NCBI GenBank assembly: GCA_018242685.1
Contig: JAFEBM010000017.1
Coordinates: forward strand, 1-49,072
Direction of reading: 5' to 3'
DNA length: 49,072 nt
Origin: Nitrospira sp.
Lineage (GTDB): Bacteria > Nitrospirota > Nitrospiria > Nitrospirales > Nitrospiraceae
Under the pieces are notes generated by a model that searched no databases, was not told where the DNA came from, and was given only the letters and a program-made list of their open reading frames with translations. The position numbers and the translations under genes are program-made. Positions 1-8,365 of this stretch are shown piece after piece (within the stretch, counting starts at the first letter, position 1; each line of letters starts with the position of its first letter).

Positions 1-38
1 GTGATCTCCGGACACTACTGAGGGTGTATCTAAATTGC

Positions 39-161
39 TTAACGCAGATTTGCGTGGATGAATCCTTCCCATTTCTTCGGCAAGAAGGTCGTAAGAATCT
101 TGAGCCGCATGTGCTCCTCATCCCGACAGCCATAGGCGCGCCGTTGAATCAGCCGGACTTG
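39..161 (-). pseudogene. C-terminal remnant of an ISL3-type transposase
   Basis: The minus strand reads about 40 codons ending in TAA at 39-41. The stretch contains QRRAYG, then RDEEHMRLKIL, which matches from memory the C-terminal end of ISL3-family transposases (typically RRAYG, RDEEYLRLK, LTCMLP). The reading frame runs into the terminator of the neighbouring gene and has no start, so only the tail is present. The first 20 bases hold a CCGGACACTACTG-like stretch that could be an insertion-sequence end. Family assignment rests on a short stretch and is tentative. Confidence 0.5.
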
Positions 162-183
162 AGGTATGGAGAGCATGAAGGAA

Positions 184-211
184 GGGCTCGGCAGGTATCC
201 CCGCCGAGCCC
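184..211 (-). terminator. Rho-independent-like terminator of the Ig-domain lipoprotein gene
   Basis: A perfect 9-bp GC-rich stem (GGGCTCGGC / GCCGAGCCC) with a 10-base loop begins 24 bases past the stop codon of the minus-strand gene at 235. On the minus strand it is followed by TTCCTTC, a weak T-rich tail. Confidence 0.65.
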
Positions 212-234
212 TCTTGTGACGCGATGAAGCCAGC

Positions 235-2310
235 CTAGAACGGCGTAAAGGTCAATGTGCCGTTGAGTGTAATCGGCTCAGTGTGACCGGATAAATTTGT
301 ATTCGCACCCCCGAGGACAACATTTGTGAAGGTCGCCGAGCCGGCCGTCCGGTTGACCGTCACTCCGTGACAGGCGCCTGTCGAAGGTCCGCACCCCCAT
401 GCTCCGCTTCCTCCGGAATCTATATAGAGGAATCCCACGGTGCTGACCCGACCAGCGGAGTTCAATGACACGGTGACTGTCTTGACACGAATCCCAGCAC
501 CGTGCGTTTCATTCCAATTAATCCCTCCACCGGTAAAGCCCTCAAATTTCGTGGTGGTCAGGCTTCCATCAGCCGCAAATATTCGCCCGACATTGGTCGG
601 AGCGCCGACCACAGTGAGTATTCCCAAGTTCCCTCCACCTCCGGATGCAGGATCGATCGTCATCCCGAACGCGATCTCAGTCGATTGCGACGGCGTCCCG
701 CTATCTTGTACGCGGATCGTACTGGAAAATGCGCCGACCCGAGTCGGCGTTCCGCTGATGACCCCACTGACGGCATTCAACGACAATCCTATCGGCAAGG
801 CTCCAAAACTGACGCTCCAAGACTTGGCGCCGGTGCCTCCCATCGACGTCAATGTGGCGTTGTAGGCTGTGCCTACGGTCCCGGCGGGAAGCGCCGCTGT
901 CGTGATCGCCAGAGGGTGTACTCCCGGCGCGTGGATAGTCAGTGTCAAATCCAGCGTCTCGGTCGCCCCCGCTGAGTCGGTCACATTGACGATGATCATC
1001 GTGGTGCCGGCCACGGTCGGAGTGCCGGAAATAGCACCAGTCTCGGTGAGCGCTAACCCGACCGGTAAGGAGCTCGACGCAGGGTTCAGACTCCACACAT
1101 AGCCGGGCACCCCGCCGTCCGCAGCTAAGGTCTGATGGTACGCCGTTCCGACATTGCCTCCGGACGAGGCCATCGTCGTGATCGTCAAGGGTCGCGGCAA
1201 TTTCACGAGGCAATTGGGCCGATGAATGTCTGTGGTCGATGGTCCGACCTTCACCGTGTTTGAAACGAGCACAAACTTGAAGGTCTCTTGATCGAATTCA
1301 GAGAGACCGAGCTTCGCCCGGCTGTTCTGACGCATGGTGACCTTGAATGTTCCATCGTCAGCCGTGAGGTCTGTCGCCACCCCTGTATAATCGATGCCTT
1401 CTGTTCGAACGAGGACATTGGCTACCGGTTGCCCATTGGCATCCTTCACACAGCCGATGACGAAGATCCGTTCCGTGGTGACATCGGCGTTCCAATAGCT
1501 GAAGTGAGCGACCGTTCCTTCGTAATACTGATGCGGAGCCATACCTTGTAACGCCGCGGTCCCTTCTTCCTTCCACACCCCTGCCGTCTCATCAAAAAAC
1601 CAGAGCGAGACTGTGGCGGGAGGATTGGCGGAATGCGTCCCGAGCGGAATACGAATCGTCGAGGTCTTCCCTCTTGCCAATGTGTAACGAGCGCCCGCGT
1701 TATCTCTGATATCAACCAACATGGCGCCGAAGCTTTCGATCGGCTGCGGCGCCCCACCGCTGGCGGAAATCCCGTCGAATCCACCCGGCATCAGATTTGA
1801 GTCTATCGCCGGATTGATCGGGGTCAATGAAACAGCGACCGTCTCTGCCGGCGTCCCCCCTGTCTGCGGCACCAAACCATTGGCCGGAATCGTCACCCGA
1901 GCCGGAGAATTGGGCACTGAGACAGTGTCACCCTCCGCCACGGATACCGTTGCCGTCGCACCGGTCGGCACGAGCTTCACACCGAGGTTGGTCGCTTGTC
2001 CCGATGTCACGCGAGCGACCAGAAAGGTCTCGGCGAATCCATTCGCTTCCGCATGGACAACCGTGCGGGCTCCGGCAGGCGCCGCTACGCCGAACTTCCC
2101 ATCGGCAGAAGTTGTTACTGTGCCTATCCCAGTCTTCACGGTTGCTCCGCTTACCGGCAAACCGTCGGCCAGTGACACGACTTGCCCCATCACCGTTCCG
2201 GCCACCGGTGAGGCCGGAAGAGATGCTCCTCCGCCGAAGCGACCGCCCGCACAGCCGCCGACGAGCCCTAATATGAGAAAGAATCCGAAACTCTTGTTCA
2301 ACAAGCCCAT
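235..2310 (-). CDS. Lipoprotein with carboxypeptidase-regulatory-like and putative Ig domains
   Basis: Predicted exported lipoprotein of 691 aa, function unknown. The ATG at 2310 is preferred over upstream in-frame starts because AAGGAGGTG lies just before it and the protein then opens with a signal peptide ending VGGC (Cys20). Residues 41-115 resemble a carboxypeptidase regulatory-like fold. Residues 120-275 are a beta-rich region of unknown type. Residues 280-345 form a second regulatory-like domain, and residues 375-460 and 466-553 are two He_PIG-like Ig repeats sharing the GTAY and GxISGTPT signatures. The last ~130 residues are unassigned and Gly/Thr rich. Such modular proteins usually sit on the cell surface; ligand and role cannot be read from sequence. 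A hairpin terminator follows the gene. Confidence 0.8.
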   Translation of the reverse strand: MGLLNKSFGFFLILGLVGGCAGGRFGGGASLPASPVAGTVMGQVVSLADGLPVSGATVKTGIGTVTTSADGKFGVAAPAGARTVVHAEANGFAETFLVARVTSGQATNLGVKLVPTGATATVSVAEGDTVSVPNSPARVTIPANGLVPQTGGTPAETVAVSLTPINPAIDSNLMPGGFDGISASGGAPQPIESFGAMLVDIRDNAGARYTLARGKTSTIRIPLGTHSANPPATVSLWFFDETAGVWKEEGTAALQGMAPHQYYEGTVAHFSYWNADVTTERIFVIGCVKDANGQPVANVLVRTEGIDYTGVATDLTADDGTFKVTMRQNSRAKLGLSEFDQETFKFVLVSNTVKVGPSTTDIHRPNCLVKLPRPLTITTMASSGGNVGTAYHQTLAADGGVPGYVWSLNPASSSLPVGLALTETGAISGTPTVAGTTMIIVNVTDSAGATETLDLTLTIHAPGVHPLAITTAALPAGTVGTAYNATLTSMGGTGAKSWSVSFGALPIGLSLNAVSGVISGTPTRVGAFSSTIRVQDSGTPSQSTEIAFGMTIDPASGGGGNLGILTVVGAPTNVGRIFAADGSLTTTKFEGFTGGGINWNETHGAGIRVKTVTVSLNSAGRVSTVGFLYIDSGGSGAWGCGPSTGACHGVTVNRTAGSATFTNVVLGGANTNLSGHTEPITLNGTLTFTPF

Positions 2311-2469
2311 CAACACACCTCCTTGCATGCAGCGAGAGCCTGCGAAGAACTCGAATAGTGGATGCAAACCGGCTCCCTAAGACGAAGACATTCCTATCCA
2401 CAAGATATAGCCCATACGAATCCACGATTGCCAGGGATGCCGTCCCATGCGGTTGCACAACGCTCGCGC

Positions 2470-4185
2470 TTAACGAACGTGTTTGAAGAGCGCTCTAAAG
2501 AGAGGAGACAGCTGAGGTTGCCGGAAAAGCGAGACAAACTGATCATGCACCGCCTTCGTGTGCCCGGCATGGTCCGAAGCGAAGCGCGTGCACGCTTCCA
2601 TGCGATCCTTCTCCGCATATCCCATCCGCACGGCGCATTTCTCAAGTTCAACACCGTCTTGTGGAAGCGCATGAGTTTGGAGATCGTGGACCATCTGTAA
2701 CTTATGTTCGACATCGCGTAGAAACAGATAGGCGGCAGTCAACGCATCACGGGTTTTAATAGAAAGCAGTTTTTTCCGAGCCAGCCGGGCCAGCGAATCG
2801 AGCGTGCTCCGATCCAGCAGTGTCGGCGCCTTCCGCCCAACCAAGATTTGAATGGTCTGTACAAAAAACTCGATCTCTCGAATCCCACCGGTCCCCAGCT
2901 TCACATTGCGTTGCGCGTGGCCGCGGTCCGTCATTTTGGCATCGATCATGTCCTTCACCGCGCGAACGTCTTGCACGATCGCCAAGACCTTCTCACGAGT
3001 CATTCTCTCTCCTGTCCCCAACACAAACGGTTTGACCAGCTTGAGAAACGCCTGCCCGACTTCGTCGGAGCCGGCCACCGGCGAAGCCTTGAGCAGAGCC
3101 AATCGTTCCCACACCTGTCCACGTGCCGTATAATATCTTTGATACTCTTCCAGCGAGCGGGCCAATTGACCGACAGATCCCTCCGCGCGTAACCGCAAAT
3201 CGACCCGGAAGACGTAGCCTTCTCTGGTGGGTTCGATCAAAACCCTGGTCAATTCGCGGGCGAGAATCTCAAAATACTCTTCGTTGGAAATGCCCACGCC
3301 GGCCGGTATGGCGGCACGCACCCCTCTCGGCGCTCTGGTTTCCCCGTCATGCGACTCATAGAGGTAAATCAGATCGACGTCGGAACTGTAGTTCAGTTCG
3401 TGTCCTCCAAGCTTGCCCATCCCGATCACGGCGAACTTCGTCTCGATCCACCGTCTCTGCCGATTTAGATGCATGGGCACACCATACTGCTGTCGGAGAT
3501 CGCTATCGACAATTTCGTAGGCAGCATGAATCAGCAGACAGGCCAAGTCGGACAATGAGCCGGTCGTTTCCGGTACGGTGGCCAGGCGCAGGAGATCCCG
3601 CACGCCGATGCGTAGCATTTCCCGTCGCCGGAAACGTCGCAGCGCGTCCAGCTTCATTTCTTTGGAAGTCAGGTGCCCGATGCTCCTGCGAAGCGCGCCT
3701 TCCATCCCTTTCCGCGTCGGAGGTCGTGACAGGACCTCCTCTTCAGCTAGCCAATACACCAACGTGGGGTCTCGGATCAGCGTGAAGGCCAACGCGTCGC
3801 TGTTGCCGAAGATCATACAGAGGAGGTCGAGCATGCGCGGCCACGTGCGCAAGTAGTCGAGGAATGAAGTGCGGGATACGTTGGCCAACATGCGTTCCCA
3901 GTGGTTCAGCGCCTGATCCGGATCGGCCGTCCGAGAAATCGATTCCATCAGTATAGTCAGAATATCGGCCAACCGGCGGCGTTGGATCGGGTCACCCGCC
4001 ATCGCATCGAGATTGCGGTCGGCCTGATCGAGATCACGCAGGCCATAGGCCGACAAAATAGCCCGCACTTCCTCGATATCCCGCTTGGCAGCGAGCAGAA
4101 TGGGTCTGGGATCCGGCTTGGAAGCGCCGTTTTGAGATCGAGGGTGGGCTCGTGTGTATACCGGCGGTACAGATGGACGGCTCAT
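2470..4185 (-). CDS. Glutamine synthetase adenylyltransferase-like protein (single nucleotidyltransferase unit)
   Basis: GlnE-family protein of 571 aa, expected to act on adenylylated or non-adenylylated glutamine synthetase. The nucleotidyltransferase motif GMGKLGGHELNYSSD starts near residue 255, with metal-binding Asp269 and Asp271. It is followed by FRVDLRLRAEG, WERLALLKA and the NVKLGTGGIREIEF helix segment. The ELNYSSDVDLI form is closer to the N-terminal (deadenylylating) half of E. coli GlnE than to its C-terminal half. Canonical GlnE is about 950 aa with two such units; this protein has one and a matching half-length. The ATG at 4185 has no ribosome binding site and lies 8 bases after a TATAAT box, so the mRNA may be leaderless. 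The divergent neighbour at 4250 carries a second unit. The family is clear; which half-reaction it catalyses is inference. Confidence 0.82.
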   Translation of the reverse strand: MSRPSVPPVYTRAHPRSQNGASKPDPRPILLAAKRDIEEVRAILSAYGLRDLDQADRNLDAMAGDPIQRRRLADILTILMESISRTADPDQALNHWERMLANVSRTSFLDYLRTWPRMLDLLCMIFGNSDALAFTLIRDPTLVYWLAEEEVLSRPPTRKGMEGALRRSIGHLTSKEMKLDALRRFRRREMLRIGVRDLLRLATVPETTGSLSDLACLLIHAAYEIVDSDLRQQYGVPMHLNRQRRWIETKFAVIGMGKLGGHELNYSSDVDLIYLYESHDGETRAPRGVRAAIPAGVGISNEEYFEILARELTRVLIEPTREGYVFRVDLRLRAEGSVGQLARSLEEYQRYYTARGQVWERLALLKASPVAGSDEVGQAFLKLVKPFVLGTGERMTREKVLAIVQDVRAVKDMIDAKMTDRGHAQRNVKLGTGGIREIEFFVQTIQILVGRKAPTLLDRSTLDSLARLARKKLLSIKTRDALTAAYLFLRDVEHKLQMVHDLQTHALPQDGVELEKCAVRMGYAEKDRMEACTRFASDHAGHTKAVHDQFVSLFRQPQLSPLFRALFKHVR

Positions 4186-4193
4186 GGCGCGGC

Positions 4194-4222
4194 ATTATAC
4201 TGACACGTGCCTCTACGCACAA
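4194..4222 (-). promoter_or_regulatory. Sigma-70-type promoter of the adenylyltransferase-like gene
   Basis: On the minus strand, TTGTGC (4222-4217), a 17-base spacer and a perfect TATAAT (4199-4194) stand directly before the ATG at 4185. Only eight bases separate the -10 box from the start codon, so transcription should begin at or within a few bases of it. Confidence 0.6.
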
Positions 4223-4236
4223 TGAAACCATTCGGG

Positions 4237-4242
4237 TATACT
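4237..4242 (+). promoter_or_regulatory. -10 box of the ACT-adenylyltransferase-like gene
   Basis: TATACT lies seven bases before the ATG at 4250. A matching -35 box is poor (TACGCA at 17 bases). No Shine-Dalgarno sequence is present, so this transcript also appears leaderless. The arrangement mirrors that on the opposite strand. Confidence 0.45.
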
Positions 4243-4249
4243 GAAACGT

Positions 4250-6529
4250 ATGCCGATAGGCACGCCTGATCGCACATCGATTCTCAACTCGGTTCGTTTG
4301 CTCTGTCCTGACATTCCATCCGATGTGCTTCAAGAATTTTTCGCCCGCATGGACCAGGAGTATTTCCGGCAGTTCGAGCCTCGGACGATCGCCCAGCACG
4401 CCCGATTGACGGCTCGACTGACACGGGAGCATCTCTGTGAAATCGCCTTTGCCGAACAGCCGGACAAACGGTTTGAGATCACGATCGTGGCCTACGATTA
4501 CTTCTCCCAATTCGCCATGATTTGCGGCCTACTCTCGGCATTCGGTCTCAACATTGAGGAAGGACATATCTATACATTTTCCGAAAAGACCGTTCCGCAG
4601 TCCGCCCGCACCAATTGGGCTGGATACGGACCGCGCATTCGCGCAAAGAGCGGCCTAGGTCTGAGCAGAAAAAAAATCGTGGATGTGTTCCGCGTCGCGC
4701 CGGTTCCAGGCGAAGAATTGGGCATGACGCAACAGACGCAATTGTCGGACGCGCTCCATTCGGTGATCGCACTGCTCGACACAGGACAATTCGAAGAGGC
4801 ACGGTTTGCGGTCAATCGGCGTCTGGTCGAACAGCTCGGCAAGCGACGCGCATCTTTTGGTGGTCTGCTCCATCCGGTGCAGATCACCTTCGACAACAGC
4901 CAATCTCCCACCGACACCATCATGGACATCCGGTCCGACGATACTCCGGCTTTTTTGTACGCCTTCGCCAACGCCCTTGCGATGCGTAACGTGTACATCT
5001 CAAAGGCCCGGTTCGACGTCGAGGACGGGAAGATTCATGATCGCTTTTATGTCCGCAACCGCCACGACCAAAAGCTCACCGATGCGACCGATCAGCAACA
5101 GTTGCGCCTGACGGCTGTCCTTATCAAGCAGTTCACCCATGCCCTCACCTGGGCTCCCGATCCGACCAAGGCCCTGGAGGCCTTCGACCAGTTCCTCGAT
5201 CTGACGGTGCAACAGGCAAAGGGCAAGGCTCAGCAAGAAGCCTTGGCCTTTCTCAGCGACAAGAAGACCTTCCCTCTGCTCGCCCGTCTGCTCGGCGCAA
5301 GCGATTTTCTCTGGGAAGACTTTCTGCGTCGCCAATACAGCAACCTGCTGCCGCTTTTGCAAGATTATCGGGATGCGCCCCTCATGGCGCCGCGAGCGAC
5401 GCTTCGCAAGGAACTTGACCGCCTGGTGAAGCGGGCCACAACCGACGAGGCCCGGAAGGCGGCGCTGAACAGCTTTAAAGATCGCGAGCTGTTCCGCATC
5501 GACATGAAACATATCGTCGAGCCGGGCACTGCCTTGCCTGATTTCTCCGCCGCCCTGACTCAACTGGCTGAAGTCATCGTCGATCGAAGCTTGAAGGACT
5601 GTCAGGCCAAGCTGAACAAGCTCTATGGCCCACCGCGATTGACGAATAAAAAGCCTTGTCCTTTCACCGTCCTCGGTTTAGGCAAATTCGGCGGCAAGGA
5701 ACTGGGTTATGCCTCCGATATTGAAGTGATGTTCGTCTATGGCGACGCAGGCCGAACCGGCGGCAAACAACCGATCGAAAACAGCGAGTACTTCGAGCGG
5801 CTCGGCACGGAACTCTTACAGTGGATCGAGGCCAAGCAAGAGGGCATCTTTCACCTGGACGTGCGCCTCCGACCCCACGGCGGGAAGGGCTCGCTGACAA
5901 ACCCTTTCGACGAGATCACGAACTACTATAGCGACCGCGGTCTTGCCGCCGCGTTCGAACGCCAGTCGTTGATCAAACTGCGGCATGTGGCGGGTGATGC
6001 GGCTCTCGGTAAGCGCGTCGAAGCCCACCGCGATAGTTATGTCTACAGCGGTAAACCCTGGGATCTTCCTGTCGCCCTCGACTTGCGTCGGCAACAGTTG
6101 AAGCAACTCGTGGAGCGAGGCACGATCAACCTCAAACATAGCCCCGGAGGAATTGTCGATATCGAATATGCGATCCAGTACCTCCAGATCATGCATGGTC
6201 ATCGACTTCCTATCCTGCGCACCCCCAACACTATGCAAGCACTGGCTGCTCTCGTCGATTGTGGCATTGTCACGAGGCAAGGCGGCGAGACCGTCCGCAA
6301 GGCCTATTTCTTCATCCGGATGCTCATCGATGGTCTCCGCATGGTCCGCGGCAATGCTAAAGATCGTGTCCTCCCCCTTGTCGATTCCGACGAATTCATT
6401 TTCCTCGCCCGCCGGGTTGGCTATACCACCGACGACTGGCAAGCGGGGGCAAGACATCTGGAAACGGATGTACAGGAGCACATGGGAAAGGTGAAGGAGT
6501 TTTTTACGAGGACGTGTGGGAAGGTGTGA
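4250..6529 (+). CDS. ACT-domain protein with GlnE-like nucleotidyltransferase domain
   Basis: 759-aa protein joining amino-acid-sensing-type regions to a GlnE-like catalytic unit. Residues ~75-150 (FEITIVAYD onward) and ~209-300 (VQITFDNSQ onward) look like ACT domains of the kind found in GlnD and amino-acid-regulated enzymes. From ~340 to the end it follows the GlnE fold: GLGKFGGKELGYASD at ~476-490, then LDVRLRPHGG, FERQSLIKLR and LKHSPGGIVDIEYAIQ. The GKELGYASD form resembles the C-terminal (adenylylating) half of E. coli GlnE. The second metal-site residue is Glu492 rather than Asp (DxE instead of DxD). It is divergent from a single-unit GlnE-like gene, suggesting that the two halves of GlnE are separate proteins here. 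The target is presumably glutamine synthetase; glutamine sensing by the ACT regions is inference. Confidence 0.8.
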   Translation: MPIGTPDRTSILNSVRLLCPDIPSDVLQEFFARMDQEYFRQFEPRTIAQHARLTARLTREHLCEIAFAEQPDKRFEITIVAYDYFSQFAMICGLLSAFGLNIEEGHIYTFSEKTVPQSARTNWAGYGPRIRAKSGLGLSRKKIVDVFRVAPVPGEELGMTQQTQLSDALHSVIALLDTGQFEEARFAVNRRLVEQLGKRRASFGGLLHPVQITFDNSQSPTDTIMDIRSDDTPAFLYAFANALAMRNVYISKARFDVEDGKIHDRFYVRNRHDQKLTDATDQQQLRLTAVLIKQFTHALTWAPDPTKALEAFDQFLDLTVQQAKGKAQQEALAFLSDKKTFPLLARLLGASDFLWEDFLRRQYSNLLPLLQDYRDAPLMAPRATLRKELDRLVKRATTDEARKAALNSFKDRELFRIDMKHIVEPGTALPDFSAALTQLAEVIVDRSLKDCQAKLNKLYGPPRLTNKKPCPFTVLGLGKFGGKELGYASDIEVMFVYGDAGRTGGKQPIENSEYFERLGTELLQWIEAKQEGIFHLDVRLRPHGGKGSLTNPFDEITNYYSDRGLAAAFERQSLIKLRHVAGDAALGKRVEAHRDSYVYSGKPWDLPVALDLRRQQLKQLVERGTINLKHSPGGIVDIEYAIQYLQIMHGHRLPILRTPNTMQALAALVDCGIVTRQGGETVRKAYFFIRMLIDGLRMVRGNAKDRVLPLVDSDEFIFLARRVGYTTDDWQAGARHLETDVQEHMGKVKEFFTRTCGKV

Positions 6530-6659
6530 CTGCGGATAAGGATGAAGAAGCGCCGTTGCGCAAGGGTTCGGCCTAGTAGCGATAGCCTTATCGTTTATGA
6601 CCTCTTAAGGAGCTTCTGTTCCATAGGAGGGCATCCCTCAAAAAGCTAGGAGGCCGGAT

Positions 6660-7982
6660 ATGAACAAACTCCTGATTGTTCAGCCAAGTCACTATCGAAA
6701 CAAATCGGATTTCTCCCTCTATAAGACCAAGAGGCGAACCCTCGCAGGCCTCACCCTCCCTTATCTTGCGGCGCTGACACCCCGCGATTGGCGCGTTGAA
6801 TTGGTCGACGAACAGGTGAGGGACATCGACTTTGACGCCTCGGTAGACGTGGTTGCCATTACCGCATGGACGATCAATTCCTTCCGTGCCTACGATATCG
6901 CGCGTAAGTTCAGAGACAGGAGTATTCCTGTGATGATGGGAGGTCCCCACACCTTTTTTCATAGCGACGAAGCTGCCGAACACTGTGATGCCGTCGGAAT
7001 CGGAGAGGGTGAAGATATTTGGCCGATGATGTTGCACGATGCAGCGGTAGGAAGACTCAAAAAGTTCTATCACGCAAATGCCCCACACGACCTCAAAGGA
7101 TTACCCCTGCCGCGGTATGAGTTGATGAACGGCAGGGGACCTCGATGGATGCACACCTATTCGGTCCAAACTTCCAGAGGATGTCCTTTCAAGTGCGAGT
7201 TCTGCTCAGAACGTTTTTATGTGGGAGCGCGCTATCGGTTTCGCCCGGTTCAGGAGATCGTCGAAGAGATCAGACACATCAAGGCCAAGAACGTCTTTTT
7301 CGCCGATAGTATGTTCGCTGGGAAAAAGGACCACTCGATGGAGCTCATGGAAGCGTTGATTCCATTGAAGATACGCTGGTCAACCCTGTGGACCGCATAC
7401 CTATGCCGGGATCAGGAGTTCATGGATCTCGCCAAGAGGAGCGGGTTGCTTCATGTGAATATGGGCATGGAAAGTATCAGCCGTGAGGTGCTGGCCGCCA
7501 TGAACAAGAAGTTCAATAAGGTGGACCAATATGAGGAGATCATCTCAAACCTGCGTAAGCGAGGCATCAGCTATTCCATGAATTTTGTGTTCGGCTACGA
7601 CGAAGAGAGCCCGGAAGCCTTCGACGCAACGCTCGAGTTCCTTGAACATCACAAAGTCCCGGTGGCGTATTTCTATACACTCCGTCCACACAGGGGGACA
7701 CCTCTCTATGACCGGTTCAGAACAGAGCATCGCCTCATTGACGAAACGCAACTGAATCGATGGCCCGGCAACTCCTGTGAAATCAAGCCGAAGGACTGTT
7801 CGGCATCGGAACTCGATGAACGCATCAGGACGATGTACGGTCGTTTTTTCTCGCCGATGTCTATGCTGAGAAGACTTCCTCTTCCCGTAACCAAGGCCCA
7901 TATCACATCGTGGTTTCTCAACTTCTCCCAACGAAGAATGTCTCGGTGGGATCGCTCTATCATGAACCACGACTGGACCTAG
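6660..7982 (+). CDS. B12-binding-type radical SAM protein
   Basis: 440-aa radical SAM enzyme. The iron-sulfur motif CPFKCEFC gives Cys175, Cys179 and Cys182 (CxxxCxxC). Residues 1-140 resemble the cobalamin-binding domain of BchE-like enzymes (LLIVQPS, VVAITAWT, VMMGGPHTFF, GIGEGED), but the DxHxxG cobalt-ligand motif is absent: the matching site reads DEQVRD. The radical SAM core follows (FFADSMF, MGMESIS, NFVFGYDEE). The start is supported by AGGAGG six bases before the ATG. It stands alone with no pathway neighbours, so the substrate (often a lipid, hopanoid or tetrapyrrole methylation or ring reaction in this family) cannot be assigned. Confidence 0.85.
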   Translation: MNKLLIVQPSHYRNKSDFSLYKTKRRTLAGLTLPYLAALTPRDWRVELVDEQVRDIDFDASVDVVAITAWTINSFRAYDIARKFRDRSIPVMMGGPHTFFHSDEAAEHCDAVGIGEGEDIWPMMLHDAAVGRLKKFYHANAPHDLKGLPLPRYELMNGRGPRWMHTYSVQTSRGCPFKCEFCSERFYVGARYRFRPVQEIVEEIRHIKAKNVFFADSMFAGKKDHSMELMEALIPLKIRWSTLWTAYLCRDQEFMDLAKRSGLLHVNMGMESISREVLAAMNKKFNKVDQYEEIISNLRKRGISYSMNFVFGYDEESPEAFDATLEFLEHHKVPVAYFYTLRPHRGTPLYDRFRTEHRLIDETQLNRWPGNSCEIKPKDCSASELDERIRTMYGRFFSPMSMLRRLPLPVTKAHITSWFLNFSQRRMSRWDRSIMNHDWT

Positions 7983-8146
7983 CTCACCATGCGCAATTCC
8001 TCCAGGCTGATAGCCGTCGCGTATCGGTATAGAGGCGTTGTCCGCTCAGGAGCCGCTGGATCCTGAAGCGTTGTCTCCTGTTTCGCCTCTACCCACCCAT
8101 TACTTTTTTATCGAAAACAAAAGGATAGGAATCTTGCACTGCTCAC
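7983..8146. other. Intergenic region with an inverted repeat
   Basis: No convincing gene. An 8-bp inverted repeat (TAGAGGCG at 8030-8037, CGCCTCTA at 8084-8091) encloses a smaller CAGGA/TCCTG repeat, and a TTTTTT run follows about 12 bases later. This could be a weak structured terminator for the radical SAM gene. No other signal is seen. Confidence 0.3.
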
Positions 8147-8365
8147 GAGCAATTTTCCGACATGCTACGCAGCCATGGAGTGGAACTGGATCAGCGCCAG
8201 CGTATCTTGCAGTTTGGCCCAAGCATTCGTGAGCAATGCCGGAAGGTTGGCGCACAAACCTTGTGGCGGTGACGGCATGGGGGCGGAACGATAATGTCCC
8301 AGGACGCCGACTCGGCTCGAGCTCTTCGTAGTCGGCGACGACACCAGCCAGATGAACGATGGATG
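8147..8365 (-). pseudogene. 3' fragment of a second HDOD-domain gene copy
   Basis: The DNA here matches the last ~200 bases of the intact HDOD gene at 11445-12302 base for base over long stretches (GGATCAGCGCCAG, GAGCAATGCCGGAAGGTTGG, GACGCCGACTCGGCTCGAGC). Homology begins upstream of the stop codon region and ends abruptly around 8365. Small indels shift the frame relative to the intact gene, and there is no HDOD core. The fragment is therefore a broken paralogue, truncated where a transposase remnant begins. Confidence 0.75.

Noticed and set aside
24..227. Plus-strand open frame of 67 codons
   Set aside because: It runs antisense to a transposase remnant and a terminator and has no ribosome binding site or protein-like features.
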